Below are positions 8,887 to 17,411 of a stretch of 64,000 bases of DNA, piece by piece; within the stretch, counting starts at the first letter, position 1; the number at the start of each line of letters is the position of its first letter. The stretch lies in NCBI GenBank assembly GCA_963623875.1, contig CAVFNL010000037.1, positions 1-64,000 of the forward strand, in the 5' to 3' direction. This DNA comes from UBA3206 sp963623875 (GTDB taxonomy: Bacteria > Bacillota_I > Bacilli_A > Acholeplasmatales > Anaeroplasmataceae). The notes under the pieces are model-generated. The model ran no database searches. It saw only the letters and a list, made by a program, of their open reading frames with translations, and was not told the DNA's origin. The position numbers and the translations under genes were made by a program.

Positions 8887-9260
8887 ATGATATATTGTAA
8901 AAAATGTGGATATATGATTCAATGTGAAGAAAAGTGCCCAAACTGCGGCGCAAATGTTACTAATAAAATTTTGTTGTAACAGATGATGTGATTTCTAGCG
9001 TATCAGAAAAATCAAGAACTGTTTCTGCAATTCTTGCGTTTTTCTTAGGCGGATTTGGAATTCATAACTTCTATCTTAAAAATTATAGTAAAGCAATTGT
9101 AGAATTTATTTGTACATTATCTCTTTTAATTTCTATATTTGTAAGAATATGGACCTTTATCGAATTTATTTTTATACTTAAAGGCACTTATAAAGACGGT
9201 GATGACAAAACTGTTTTATTATGGAAAACAAAAAGACATAAAGACAAAGAAATGCCATAG
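8887..9260 (+). pseudogene. Second zinc-ribbon/TM2 gene, frameshifted
   Basis: The start at 8887 (GGGGG ribosome site upstream) opens a 30-codon frame carrying CKKCGYMIQCEEKCPNCGAN, a zinc ribbon like that of the upstream gene, and stops at 8977-8979. The TM2 part (VSEKSRTVSAILAFFLGGFG, then IHNFYLKNYSKA and LKGTYKDGDDKTVL) continues in another frame to 9260. One base lost or gained near 8967-8977 joins them. The two genes are tandem paralogues (VSEKSR, GIHNFYL and TYKDG are shared). A sequencing error in AAAATTTTG is the alternative to true decay. Confidence 0.8.
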
Positions 9261-9284
9261 GCTATAAGCCTACGGCATCTTTTT
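9252..9284 (+). terminator. Bidirectional terminator between the TM2 copy and the beta-helix lipoprotein
   Basis: A 12-base-pair stem with one mismatch (ATGCCATAGGCT / AGCCTACGGCAT, loop ATA) is followed by CTTTTT on the plus strand and by a T-rich stretch on the minus strand. Confidence 0.8.
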
Positions 9285-11814
9285 ATTTAGCTGTAGCGGA
9301 CTTTGTACTACCACCTACACTTATATTATATGATTGTCCTTTTGTTATTTTACTTGATAAGAATATAACTTCATTCGCACTCTTAACACCACTTACATTA
9401 AATAGTGTTTCAGTTCCACTTGATATTGTTATATTTGTACCATTTGAAATTGAAAGGCCACTAAAGTATAGATATGATCCACTTGTAGGGAATACAGTCA
9501 TCCCTGATGTTCCGATAGCTACAAGTGTTCCACCACTATATACAAATTCACTATTATAGTCACCATAATCAAGTGAACCATTACCACCGTTTGTAGGTCC
9601 ATATATTATTGTAGTACCACCTGTTACATATAAATTACCATTAGAATCTACACCATCACCAGAAGCATTTATCACTAAATATCCACCATTGATGTATAGA
9701 TTATAATCACTAGTTGTAGTAGTTTGTGTGGATGTGCTCGTTCTTCCAAATGGTCCTCTTCCACCACCCGGATTAAATTCTCCAGGTTTTGAATCACTAT
9801 CTTGTGAATCACTACCACCCGCAGCATTTATTCCATCATCTTCTGATACAATGCTTACATTACCACTATCCATATATACTGTACCAGCTTCTAATCCTTC
9901 GTATGAAGATAAAACATTTAATGTAATAAGACTATCATCATCTGATGTACTTCCCACTTGAAGTGTTGTATCCGCATGAACTCCATCATCAAGAGTTGAT
10001 AGACTTAAATTACCACCATTTATTGTTACATATGTATCTGAGTGAATACTATCATCATCTGATGAAACTGTAAGTGTTCCACCATTTAGCAAAATATTTG
10101 TATCAGATTTTAAACCCTTACATGATACATACATGTCGTATGACCCATTTTCACTCTTTTTGTATGACGATCCATTTTGTTGGTATTTTCCACTTGAAGA
10201 CTTATAGAAAGTAGCTTCTGTATCAATATTTATAGCTCCACTTACAACTTTTAGCAAAGTATCCGCAACTATTCCATCTGATGCAGATGTAATTGTTGTA
10301 GTACCTCCATCTATTAATACATTTGTTTTAGAATTTATCGCATCATCTAGCGAATCAATTGTAATTGTTCCTCCGCATATATTAATATCTGTATCTGACT
10401 TAAGTCCCTTACATGAAACTTTATTATACATTGTATATGACTTGTAAGTCGAATAATTATCTTCACTAACTTCTACATAAACAGAGTTATATAATACATA
10501 CAATCCATAATATTCATCTTCTGAAGTATATTGTGATGTATCTTCTACTTCAAAACTAAATTGTGTATCGCTTTGTTTTAATGAAGATGTTGATGCTTGT
10601 CCACCATTTGATGTGATATCAACAATTCCACCACTAATTTCTACTAGTGCATCCCCTTGAATACCATCATTTTTAGATATTATTTTAATATCCCCTGAAC
10701 TTATAACAACCCTATCTGCATTAATACCATCCGCAGATGTAGATGTAAGGTTTAAATCTCCACCGCTTATATTTATTTCTGCCTTAGACTTTAGTGCAAC
10801 ATCAGCTGATACTACAGTTATATCTCCACCAGATATATTAGTTACAGCTCCTTTACCTTTTGACCATAATCCCACATATGCTGATGAAATATTATATGTT
10901 CCACTTAAAATATTTAAAACTGACTTTGAAGACATAATTCCTGCAGAACTATTAGAAGATGATACTATTTCTAACTCCCCTGTACCAAGAAGCGTCATAT
11001 CAGATGAGCTATATATAACAGCATCTCCTTCAAAAGATGATGTAGTGCTTAATAAAGAATCATTTATGCATGAAATATTAATCTTTGATGAAGATGTTAT
11101 AAATGGAGATGTAAGTCCTAAGCAATTAACACCATCTAAGATAAGACTTACTTCATCACTAGATGAAACATTGATGCATACATTAGTTCCTTCACCTATA
11201 ATTTTATAAGTTCCACCTTCACTGATATTTATAACACTTCCAGATGAATATGTTGAAATATCAATATTACTATCAATACAGACAATACTTCCATATATTT
11301 CAAGATTTGATGCAGGCATAGTAGATCCTAAATTCTTCCATCCACTAAATGCATATCCATCTATGCAATCAACACTTGGAGCTGAAACTACATCTTGATA
11401 TTTATAACTTTGTGTCGTATATACTGAAGAATTTCCGCTTTCATCTGTTAAATAATATGTAATTGTATAAGTATTTGCGACAAGTACTGCATATATACTT
11501 AAATCCTTACTTATATTATTTAATGATACATTACTTGTATCCCATGAAATGCTATAACCAGCTACACTAGGAACTTCAGGTAAATCAGATTCAGTTAACG
11601 ATGTACCATCTTCAACACTTAAGGTTGTATACAAACTATCGTTTAAATAAAAATTAATAGTATGTTTTAGCGTTGTGACCTCAGAAGAATTATTACTAGT
11701 ATCACTATTTCCTTTAGATTCAGTATTATTTGCGTCTTTCGTTTTACAGCTTAACAAGCAAATTGCACTAATTGACGCAATACCTACAGCACTAAGCATT
11801 CTTAATTTATTCAT
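9283..11814 (-). CDS. Large lipoprotein with InlB-like repeats and a Cthe_2159-like beta-helix (DUF4353-type)
   Basis: About 843 residues. A signal peptide ends in the lipobox LLSC near residue 23, so the protein is probably anchored outside the membrane. Residues about 45-180 contain two InlB/Flg_new-type beta repeats (TINFYLNDSLYTTL, TITYYLTDES, YAFSGWKN). The rest is made of repeated short units such as CKGLKSDTDINICGGTITI, DGINADRVVISSGDIKI and DDGVHADTTLQV, typical of the calcium-binding, polysaccharide-binding beta-helix named after Cthe_2159. A Gly/Pro-rich, Ser/Thr-rich linker occurs near residue 690. The role is likely glycan binding or adhesion. ATG 11814 follows AGGTGA; the upstream GTG is less likely. 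Confidence 0.85.
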   Translation of the reverse strand: MNKLRMLSAVGIASISAICLLSCKTKDANNTESKGNSDTSNNSSEVTTLKHTINFYLNDSLYTTLSVEDGTSLTESDLPEVPSVAGYSISWDTSNVSLNNISKDLSIYAVLVANTYTITYYLTDESGNSSVYTTQSYKYQDVVSAPSVDCIDGYAFSGWKNLGSTMPASNLEIYGSIVCIDSNIDISTYSSGSVINISEGGTYKIIGEGTNVCINVSSSDEVSLILDGVNCLGLTSPFITSSSKINISCINDSLLSTTSSFEGDAVIYSSSDMTLLGTGELEIVSSSNSSAGIMSSKSVLNILSGTYNISSAYVGLWSKGKGAVTNISGGDITVVSADVALKSKAEINISGGDLNLTSTSADGINADRVVISSGDIKIISKNDGIQGDALVEISGGIVDITSNGGQASTSSLKQSDTQFSFEVEDTSQYTSEDEYYGLYVLYNSVYVEVSEDNYSTYKSYTMYNKVSCKGLKSDTDINICGGTITIDSLDDAINSKTNVLIDGGTTTITSASDGIVADTLLKVVSGAINIDTEATFYKSSSGKYQQNGSSYKKSENGSYDMYVSCKGLKSDTNILLNGGTLTVSSDDDSIHSDTYVTINGGNLSLSTLDDGVHADTTLQVGSTSDDDSLITLNVLSSYEGLEAGTVYMDSGNVSIVSEDDGINAAGGSDSQDSDSKPGEFNPGGGRGPFGRTSTSTQTTTTSDYNLYINGGYLVINASGDGVDSNGNLYVTGGTTIIYGPTNGGNGSLDYGDYNSEFVYSGGTLVAIGTSGMTVFPTSGSYLYFSGLSISNGTNITISSGTETLFNVSGVKSANEVIFLSSKITKGQSYNISVGGSTKSATAK

Positions 11815-11901
11815 ATAAATCACCTAACCTTTGTAATTTTATTTTAACAAGTCAATATATAATAAAAATAAAAAAGATATGTGAAATTATGTAATTAAAA
11901 A

Positions 11902-12094
11902 TAAAAAAATAAATCCCGACCAACTGCCAAGTATTTGCCGGGATTGTTGATATTTAAATAGGTAGGCAATAATAGGAAGATATTATGTTGTTTGAATCGT
12001 TTTGTCTACTTTCATCCACCAAAGCAAAATGGCCTAGCTTAGTTTTTGTGGATATAATTTAAATACCTTGTATAAGTTAGTTTTATCTAACCAC
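11902..12094 (-). ncRNA. Free-standing structured RNA of about 190 nt, family not recognised
   Basis: The minus strand holds a strong promoter (12101-12128), about 190 nt without a credible reading frame, and a terminator ending in a T run near 11903. Predicted pairs in transcript order are: a 5' hairpin GGUUAG/CUAACU; a long-range closing stem GGUAUUUAAAU (about 12056-12066) with AUUUAAAUAUC (about 11949-11959); an arm AUCCAC/GUGGAU with inner AAGC/GCUU; an arm starting GUAG/CUAC with inner AUAAUA/UAUUAU; and a terminator stem AAUCCCG/CGGGAUU. Loop GCCA of the first arm could pair with loop UGGC of the terminator. 6S-like RNA fits the size but was not confirmed; a riboswitch for the downstream lipoprotein is another option. 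Confidence 0.6.
11908..11943 (-). terminator. Terminator of the structured RNA
   Basis: AATCCCG and CGGGATT pair around a loop that itself holds a small ACU-UGGC-AGU hairpin. Seven Ts follow the stem. Confidence 0.75.
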
Positions 12095-12100
12095 AATTAA

Positions 12101-12128
12101 ATTATACATTCTTTTTAATAAATTTCAA
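12101..12128 (-). promoter_or_regulatory. Promoter of the structured RNA
   Basis: TTGAAA (12123-12128) and TATAAT (12101-12106) are 16 bases apart on the minus strand, downstream of the hisD terminator. The RNA therefore has its own start. Confidence 0.75.
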
Positions 12129-12180
12129 GCATGATTAGAAAAAAAATTATTTTTTTACTGAATTTGTTTTATATAGATTA

Positions 12181-12206
12181 AAAAATGGCAAATTTTAGTT
12201 TGCCAT
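12181..12206 (-). terminator. Terminator of the hisJ-hisZ-hisG-hisD operon
   Basis: TGGCAAA and TTTGCCA form a hairpin followed by TTTTTT on the minus strand, directly after the hisD stop. Confidence 0.88.
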
Positions 12207-12214
12207 AATTTAAT

Positions 12215-13501
12215 CTATTTAATTCTTACTCTTGCGGATTCCGCATGCATTTGAAGTCCTTCTTCATCCGCAAAACGCGCAACCTTTGAAGCATATTTTT
12301 CAAATGCTTCCTTTGTAAAGTTAAGTATTGAACTCTTCTTTATAAAGTCATCTACACCAAGAGGTGAGAAGAATCTTGAAGTTTTAACAGTAGGTAATAC
12401 ATGGTTAGGTCCCGCCATATAATCACCTAACGCTTCAGGAGTATAATGTCCTAAGAAAATTGCGCCAGCATTCTTAATATCTTCTAGATAATCAAATGGA
12501 TTATCTGTAGCTATTTCTAAATGCTCAGGGGCTATAACATTCGCTAAGTCTGTAGCTTCTTTAAAATCATCTACAACAATAATTCTACAATAATTTGTAA
12601 TTGAACTATCTAAAATAGCCTTTCTAATTGAATTATTATAATATTTTTCTACTTCTACTACTACTTTTTCAGCTAATTCTTTTGATGTTGTAATAAGGAT
12701 TCCTGAAGCTAGTTGGTCATGTTCTGCTTGAGCTAATAAATCTGACGCAACAAACTTTGGATTAGCACTATTATCCGCAAGGATTAATATTTCTGATGGA
12801 CCTGCGATAGAATCTATTCCGACAGTTCCAAAAACCATTCTCTTAGCTAATGCTACAAATATATTACCAGGTCCTACAATCTTATCAACCTTAGGTACAA
12901 TCTCTGTTCCATAGGCTAAAGCCGCAATTGCTTGGGCTCCACCTATCTTTATAAGTTTTGTAACACCGCATATATATGCGGCCGCAAGTACTGATTTTTT
13001 AACTTCACCATTTACTGCTGGAGTAACCATTACAATCTCTTCAACACCTGCAACACGGGCAGGCATAACATTCATAATAACAGATGAAGGGTACGCAGCT
13101 TTTCCACCTGGCACATAAACACCTGCAGCTCTAATAGGAGTTATTTTTTGTCCTAATTTTTCTCCTTCTTTATCTTCTTTTATCCAAGTTTGTCTTAATT
13201 GATGTTTATGGTATGCTTCAACTCTTTCTTTTGATGTTATAAGAACTTCTTGTAAATCTTTATCAAGAGATAAGAATGCTTCTTTCATTTCTGAAACTGA
13301 GACTACAAGTGATTCTTTTGTCGCATCCTTATAATCAAATTTTTTTGTATATTCTAGTACTGCGTCATCCCCATTTTTCTTAACATCAGCTAAAATATCA
13401 ATAACAGTTTGTAAATATTTATTATTATCTACAGCTCCACGTTCATCAAGAACTGCCATAAATTCTTTTAAATCTTTTTTATTATCTATAATTTTTATCA
13501 T
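12215..13501 (-). CDS. hisD: Histidinol dehydrogenase
   Basis: A 428-residue, full-length HisD carrying out the last two oxidations from histidinol to histidine with NAD and zinc. Recognisable blocks are AAGVYVPGGKAAYPSSVIMN, IGGAQAIAALAYGTE, KIVGPGNIFVALAKR, GPSEILILADNSANP, LLAQAEHDQLASGI, APEHLEIAT and AGPNHVLPT. Zinc ligands (Gln/His in QAEHDQ and the C-terminal His in LQMHAESAR) are present. It is the last gene of the second his operon, four bases after hisG, and is followed by a terminator. Confidence 0.97.
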   Translation of the reverse strand: MIKIIDNKKDLKEFMAVLDERGAVDNNKYLQTVIDILADVKKNGDDAVLEYTKKFDYKDATKESLVVSVSEMKEAFLSLDKDLQEVLITSKERVEAYHKHQLRQTWIKEDKEGEKLGQKITPIRAAGVYVPGGKAAYPSSVIMNVMPARVAGVEEIVMVTPAVNGEVKKSVLAAAYICGVTKLIKIGGAQAIAALAYGTEIVPKVDKIVGPGNIFVALAKRMVFGTVGIDSIAGPSEILILADNSANPKFVASDLLAQAEHDQLASGILITTSKELAEKVVVEVEKYYNNSIRKAILDSSITNYCRIIVVDDFKEATDLANVIAPEHLEIATDNPFDYLEDIKNAGAIFLGHYTPEALGDYMAGPNHVLPTVKTSRFFSPLGVDDFIKKSSILNFTKEAFEKYASKVARFADEEGLQMHAESARVRIK

Positions 13502-13505
13502 ACAA

Positions 13506-14141
13506 TTACTCCTCTAAAAGATTTTTAAGCGCATCTATTATTTTACCTATTTCTTCATATTTAACTTTCATAGATGCGTTATTTACAATAAGACGGGCAC
13601 TAAGTGGTTCTACTATTTCTAAAACCTCTAACCCATTTTCTTTTAATGTTTTACCACTTTCTACAATATCTACTATAACATCACTTAGTCCTACAACAGG
13701 TCCTAATTCAACAGATCCGTTTAATTTAATAATTTCACATTCTCTATTTGTTTTATTAAAATAATCTTTTGCAATATTAGGATATTTAGTCGCAACCCTT
13801 ATAGTTTTACCTGAATGAAGGATTCCTTCATTTTCTTTAGGCCCTGCGACACACATCTTGCATTTTCCAAATCCTAAATCTAATACTTCAGTGATATCTC
13901 TATTTTCTTCAAGTATTGTATCTTTTCCTACTACACCAATATCCGCTATTCCATAATCAACAAATGTAGGAACATCAGATGGTTTGCTTAGGAAAAATGC
14001 ATATTTCATATCGCAAGAATATATAACAAGTTTTCTAGTGTCCGAATCAAATTCAACATCTGTTATGTTTGCTTTTTTTAGTAAATCTAGAATTTTGTCT
14101 CCAAGTCTTCCTTTTGCAAGTGCAAATGTAATTACAGCCAC
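13506..14141 (-). CDS. hisG: ATP phosphoribosyltransferase, short catalytic form
   Basis: At 211 residues this is the short HisG, which lacks the regulatory ACT-like domain and needs HisZ. Typical features are ITFALAKGRLGDKILDLL, YGIADIGVVGKDTI, RVATKYPNIAKDYF, IIKLNGSVELGPVVGLSDVIVDIVESG and the C-terminal LIVNNASMK. It catalyses the first, committed step of histidine synthesis from ATP and PRPP. Its ATG overlaps the hisZ stop codon by one base, which fits the obligate HisG-HisZ complex. Confidence 0.96.
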   Translation of the reverse strand: MAVITFALAKGRLGDKILDLLKKANITDVEFDSDTRKLVIYSCDMKYAFFLSKPSDVPTFVDYGIADIGVVGKDTILEENRDITEVLDLGFGKCKMCVAGPKENEGILHSGKTIRVATKYPNIAKDYFNKTNRECEIIKLNGSVELGPVVGLSDVIVDIVESGKTLKENGLEVLEIVEPLSARLIVNNASMKVKYEEIGKIIDALKNLLEE

Positions 14142-15343
14142 TATAACACCTCTATTTCATTTAGTGTATTATTTTTATATTCTAATACCCTAGATATATT
14201 CATCTTTTTAGCATAATCTATAGTTTCTTCTAAACTATCATACATAGAAACTTCTACAATAATACCTTTTTTTCTAAGTTCATCATTCATTTTTAATGCA
14301 TATTCATGAGACATTGTATCAGTAAATGATACATATCTTGTTTCACTTATATCAATTAAATCATTTGATATAACATAATCAATAACCGCATCAACATTAA
14401 ATCCAAATCCGATCATTGCCAAATCTTTACCAAATGTTTTTAAAATATTATCGCATCTACCACCAGATATTAATGCTTGTCCTATTCCATCCGCAAACAC
14501 TTCGAAACAAAGCCCTGTATAATAATTAGCATATAAATAAATACTAAAATCAAAAACAACCCTGTTTTGAAGTCCTACTTTAACTAATTCTTCATAAAAT
14601 TCTTTTAAATCTTCAAGTATTTTAGTACTCTTTTTTTCAGGTCCTAAATCATTAATTAAAGATTGTAAGAAATTTAATTTACCAGCATTTCTCATAATGC
14701 GTTCAACTAAAGAAATATTAAATGAATCTACATTAAATTCGTTTAATTTATTATTTAATAAAACTAAATCTTTAGATTGAATAATAGATAATATTTCTTT
14801 AATTTTAACATCATCTAATAAGAAATCTTTTAATAATGTTTCAATAAAAGTTCCAGATCCTATATGGACTGTAAACTTCTTAAGATTTATTTTATCCAAC
14901 GCTTCATAGGCAAGTTTAATGCACTCAATATCAGCTTTTACATTACTACTTCCTACAAGTTCAATTCCTGCTTGTGTAAATACATGGCTTTTTCCTTGAT
15001 ATAATCTTGGATATCTAAATGTATCCGCTATATATGAATATTTTTTAGGAAAAACGTTACGATTATCTTTAGATGCTACAATACGTGCAATAGAAAGTGT
15101 CATATCGTTTCTTAGTGCAAGAAGTTCTCCTTGTCTATTTATAAGGTTATATAACGATGGACTTTGAATGCCATTTGATGATGTATAAACATCAAGATAT
15201 TCAAACATTGGAGTTTCAACCATATCATAACCATATGAATTAAAAAGATGCTCTAGTCTCTTCTCTATTTCTTTTTTTACTTTCAATTCCTTTCCAAAGA
15301 AATCCTTTACTCCTTCGGATGTATGTAATTTATAATTCTTCAT
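14141..15343 (-). CDS. hisZ: ATP phosphoribosyltransferase regulatory subunit HisZ
   Basis: A 400-residue protein resembling the class II core of histidyl-tRNA synthetase: motif 2-like FRYPRLYQGKSHVFTQAGIELVG, preceded by SEGVKDFFGKEL and the MVETPMFEYLDVY block. It lacks a normal HisS C-terminal anticodon domain and sits next to the short HisG, so HisZ is much more likely than HisS. HisZ gives HisG its histidine feedback sensitivity. It lies two bases after the PHP phosphatase gene. Confidence 0.93.
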   Translation of the reverse strand: MKNYKLHTSEGVKDFFGKELKVKKEIEKRLEHLFNSYGYDMVETPMFEYLDVYTSSNGIQSPSLYNLINRQGELLALRNDMTLSIARIVASKDNRNVFPKKYSYIADTFRYPRLYQGKSHVFTQAGIELVGSSNVKADIECIKLAYEALDKINLKKFTVHIGSGTFIETLLKDFLLDDVKIKEILSIIQSKDLVLLNNKLNEFNVDSFNISLVERIMRNAGKLNFLQSLINDLGPEKKSTKILEDLKEFYEELVKVGLQNRVVFDFSIYLYANYYTGLCFEVFADGIGQALISGGRCDNILKTFGKDLAMIGFGFNVDAVIDYVISNDLIDISETRYVSFTDTMSHEYALKMNDELRKKGIIVEVSMYDSLEETIDYAKKMNISRVLEYKNNTLNEIEVL

Positions 15344-15345
15344 TT

Positions 15346-16116
15346 TTATACCTCACTAGATATATTAAGATTATATTTTTTAGCAAGTCTTATAGATTCT
15401 TCTATATGTTCACCTGATAATCTTTTAGGATCATGAGAATCTACACCAATAATAAATTTAGCTGGTTTGTCCTTGATGTAGTCATAAAATTTATCCACAG
15501 GGTATTTCCCTTTCCCATTACAATTAATTTCTACTAAAACATCATTTTTAATACAAGCTAAAATAATCCTATCTGCAACTTCCTTAGCCGTATCATCAAA
15601 CTCTATATTATTATATAAATACAAATCTGGATGGGCTAATATTTTAAACATTTTTGTTGATAATGCTTTTTCTACAGCATCTGCATAATATAACATACTC
15701 TTTTTATCAATTTCTGTGTATGTGTCAATTATTTTATCTTCCATATAAAAAAAATGAACACCAAGTATCATATATTCTACATTATCATATAAATTCTTAT
15801 ACCAAGAATCATAACCTTCTAAATATTCTGATTCCAAACCTATTTTTAAATTAATTTTATCCTTATACTCTTCCCTATATTTTTTTAAAACATCTATATA
15901 GGAATGATGCATAACATCTAAAGTCATATTTTCATAAGCGTATAATCTTTTATTATCATATTCATTAAAAGCGTTCATGGGTAGTGGAGCATGTTCACTA
16001 AAACCTAATGTTTTATACCCTAAAGAAATACCTTCTAAAACATTATCTAATATTGTACCTTTTGCATGTCCACATAATTCGGTATGCATATGAAAATTTT
16101 GTTTTAATGGCATCAT
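15346..16116 (-). CDS. hisJ: PHP-family histidinol-phosphatase (HisJ/HisK type)
   Basis: About 256 residues with the PHP metal motifs: NFHMHTELCGHAKG at the N-terminus, FSEHAPLPMNAF, GLESEYLEGY, ILGVHFFYME, ILAHPDLYLY and the C-terminal GVDSHDPKRL. It should dephosphorylate histidinol phosphate, the step missing from the monofunctional HisB, and it heads the hisZ-hisG-hisD operon. The ATG at 16116 is chosen because an AGGATAGTG site precedes it; a second ATG follows at once. The longer upstream frame would overlap the promoter. Confidence 0.92.
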   Translation of the reverse strand: MMPLKQNFHMHTELCGHAKGTILDNVLEGISLGYKTLGFSEHAPLPMNAFNEYDNKRLYAYENMTLDVMHHSYIDVLKKYREEYKDKINLKIGLESEYLEGYDSWYKNLYDNVEYMILGVHFFYMEDKIIDTYTEIDKKSMLYYADAVEKALSTKMFKILAHPDLYLYNNIEFDDTAKEVADRIILACIKNDVLVEINCNGKGKYPVDKFYDYIKDKPAKFIIGVDSHDPKRLSGEHIEESIRLAKKYNLNISSEV

Positions 16117-16138
16117 AATCACTATCCTATCGTTTTTT

Positions 16139-16167
16139 ATTTTATCATATTTTATATATATAAACAA
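16139..16167 (-). promoter_or_regulatory. Promoter of the hisJ-hisZ-hisG-hisD operon
   Basis: TTGTTT (16162-16167) and TAAAAT (16139-16144) are 17 bases apart. The -35 box matches that of the hisC promoter, but the palindrome seen there is absent here. Confidence 0.65.
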
Positions 16168-16171
16168 TAAT

Positions 16172-16196
16172 AAAAAAAGGATACCGAATGTATCCC
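16172..16196 (-). terminator. Terminator of the four-helix membrane protein gene
   Basis: GGATAC and GTATCC flank a short loop, followed on the minus strand by seven Ts. Confidence 0.88.
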
Positions 16197-16203
16197 ATAA
16201 ATT

Positions 16204-16692
16204 TTATCTTTTAACGAAAGAATATATTTCTTGAGCTATTGAACCTACAAATATTAGTAGAGCACAAATTCCCGCAAGAATCGCACCATAACCTAAGTTT
16301 ACTTTACAATAATACTCAAAATAATTAATCGATTGTGAATATCTATTTACCATAAATGTTGTAGTTCCTAGGAAAATAAATATTGAACTAAGAAGAGCTA
16401 AAACTGCAATTATTGAATTAAACACAATAGATATCTTAGGGAAAATCAAAGAAACAATCGCAAGTACTACTACTAGTGCAAGCAAAATTAAGACAACAAT
16501 AGATCCAACAGATGTTCCAAATTCAGATCCAAATCCGAAAAATGCATTGTATCCATTATATTTGTATGATGTAAGATTTAGTCCTTTTATTGGTTCTATA
16601 TCAAGGCATGTTCCTAAAAATAATAAAAATATAGCACCTACTAAAATAATTTCTATAAATGTAATTAATCTTTTAAAAGTCTTTGTATTCAT
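16204..16692 (-). CDS. Four-helix membrane protein, function unknown (paralogue A)
   Basis: A 162-residue protein with four hydrophobic helices at roughly residues 9-29, 62-84, 88-112 and 133-157. Between helices one and two is a short outside-type loop with YNGYNAFFGFGSEFG. The neighbour at 16813 has the same plan (SGFEAYFGTEDGF, then a Gly-rich second helix, and a TTTAFMV/TTTFMV motif after helix three), so the two are diverged duplicates. I do not recognise a named family. It has its own terminator. Confidence 0.75.
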   Translation of the reverse strand: MNTKTFKRLITFIEIILVGAIFLLFLGTCLDIEPIKGLNLTSYKYNGYNAFFGFGSEFGTSVGSIVVLILLALVVVLAIVSLIFPKISIVFNSIIAVLALLSSIFIFLGTTTFMVNRYSQSINYFEYYCKVNLGYGAILAGICALLIFVGSIAQEIYSFVKR

Positions 16693-16781
16693 ATTAAGGC
16701 CTCCACTTTAGGTATTATATCATATATTATTTAAAATACGAAATATTTTTTTATGTTTTATACAAAAACTTAAACGCAAAG

Positions 16782-16805
16782 AAAAAGGACCAATAAATGG
16801 TCCTA
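16782..16805 (-). terminator. Terminator of paralogue B
   Basis: AGGACCA and TGGTCCT with a five-base loop are followed by TTTTTC on the minus strand. Confidence 0.85.
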
Positions 16806-16812
16806 GCCTCTT

Positions 16813-17286
16813 CTACTTTTTGATAAAGAATTCATCAAATACAGATGCACAAGCATTTAGAATTGAAATGATTCCACCAATAATAGCTCCAGCTCCAATT
16901 GAAGGGTTTAAATCCTTAACTGTTAATGCATCGCTATCAACACTTACCATAAAAGCTGTAGTAGTTGAGAATAAGAATATAGCTGCGGCTATTGCTAAAA
17001 GTATAATAACTAGATTAAATAATTTTGAACATTTAGGTAATACTAGTTTTAATACTGCTAATACGAATATAACTGCTAAGAAAATTACAGTTAATACTCC
17101 ACCTGCAGAAGCCTTAAATCCATCTTCAGTTCCGAAGTATGCTTCAAACCCTGAGAATGATTTTGAAGTTTTTACAAGAATACCTTCATACTTAAATGTT
17201 ATGCATGTTACAAATAACATACAAAATGCAACTACTGCAAGTAAAATTTGGCATAACGCAACCAATTGTTTTTTTGTTAATTTCAT
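16813..17286 (-). CDS. Four-helix membrane protein, function unknown (paralogue B)
   Basis: A 157-residue protein with four membrane helices, the first at about residues 8-28 containing CMLFVTC. Loop one carries FSGFEAYFGTEDGF and the sequence after helix three carries TTTAFMV, both shared in weaker form with the gene at 16204. The C-terminus is short and basic. AGAGAGG precedes the ATG at 17286. It is transcribed alone, with a terminator on each side, which suggests independent control of the two copies. Confidence 0.75.
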   Translation of the reverse strand: MKLTKKQLVALCQILLAVVAFCMLFVTCITFKYEGILVKTSKSFSGFEAYFGTEDGFKASAGGVLTVIFLAVIFVLAVLKLVLPKCSKLFNLVIILLAIAAAIFLFSTTTAFMVSVDSDALTVKDLNPSIGAGAIIGGIISILNACASVFDEFFIKK

Positions 17287-17383
17287 GACAAATTACCTCT
17301 CTTTCTAATTTAATATTAATGCTTTATCTAAAATTATTCAATAGTCAATTTTCTTATTTAAGTCTTTTTTACAAAAATAAAGT

Positions 17384-17406
17384 AAAAAGGTCACCTAAGT
17401 GACCTC
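17384..17406 (-). terminator. Terminator of the MarR-ABC operon
   Basis: AGGTCAC and GTGACCT form a stem with a TTAG loop, followed by TTTTTAC on the minus strand. Confidence 0.88.
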
Positions 17407-17411
17407 TTATA

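Noticed and set aside
14141..15343. Histidyl-tRNA synthetase instead of HisZ
   Set aside because: It lacks the usual HisS C-terminal domain and is coupled to a short HisG inside a his operon.
16820..17308. 162-residue plus-strand reading frame
   Set aside because: It is antisense to a membrane protein gene with a good ribosome site, promoter-side gap and terminator.
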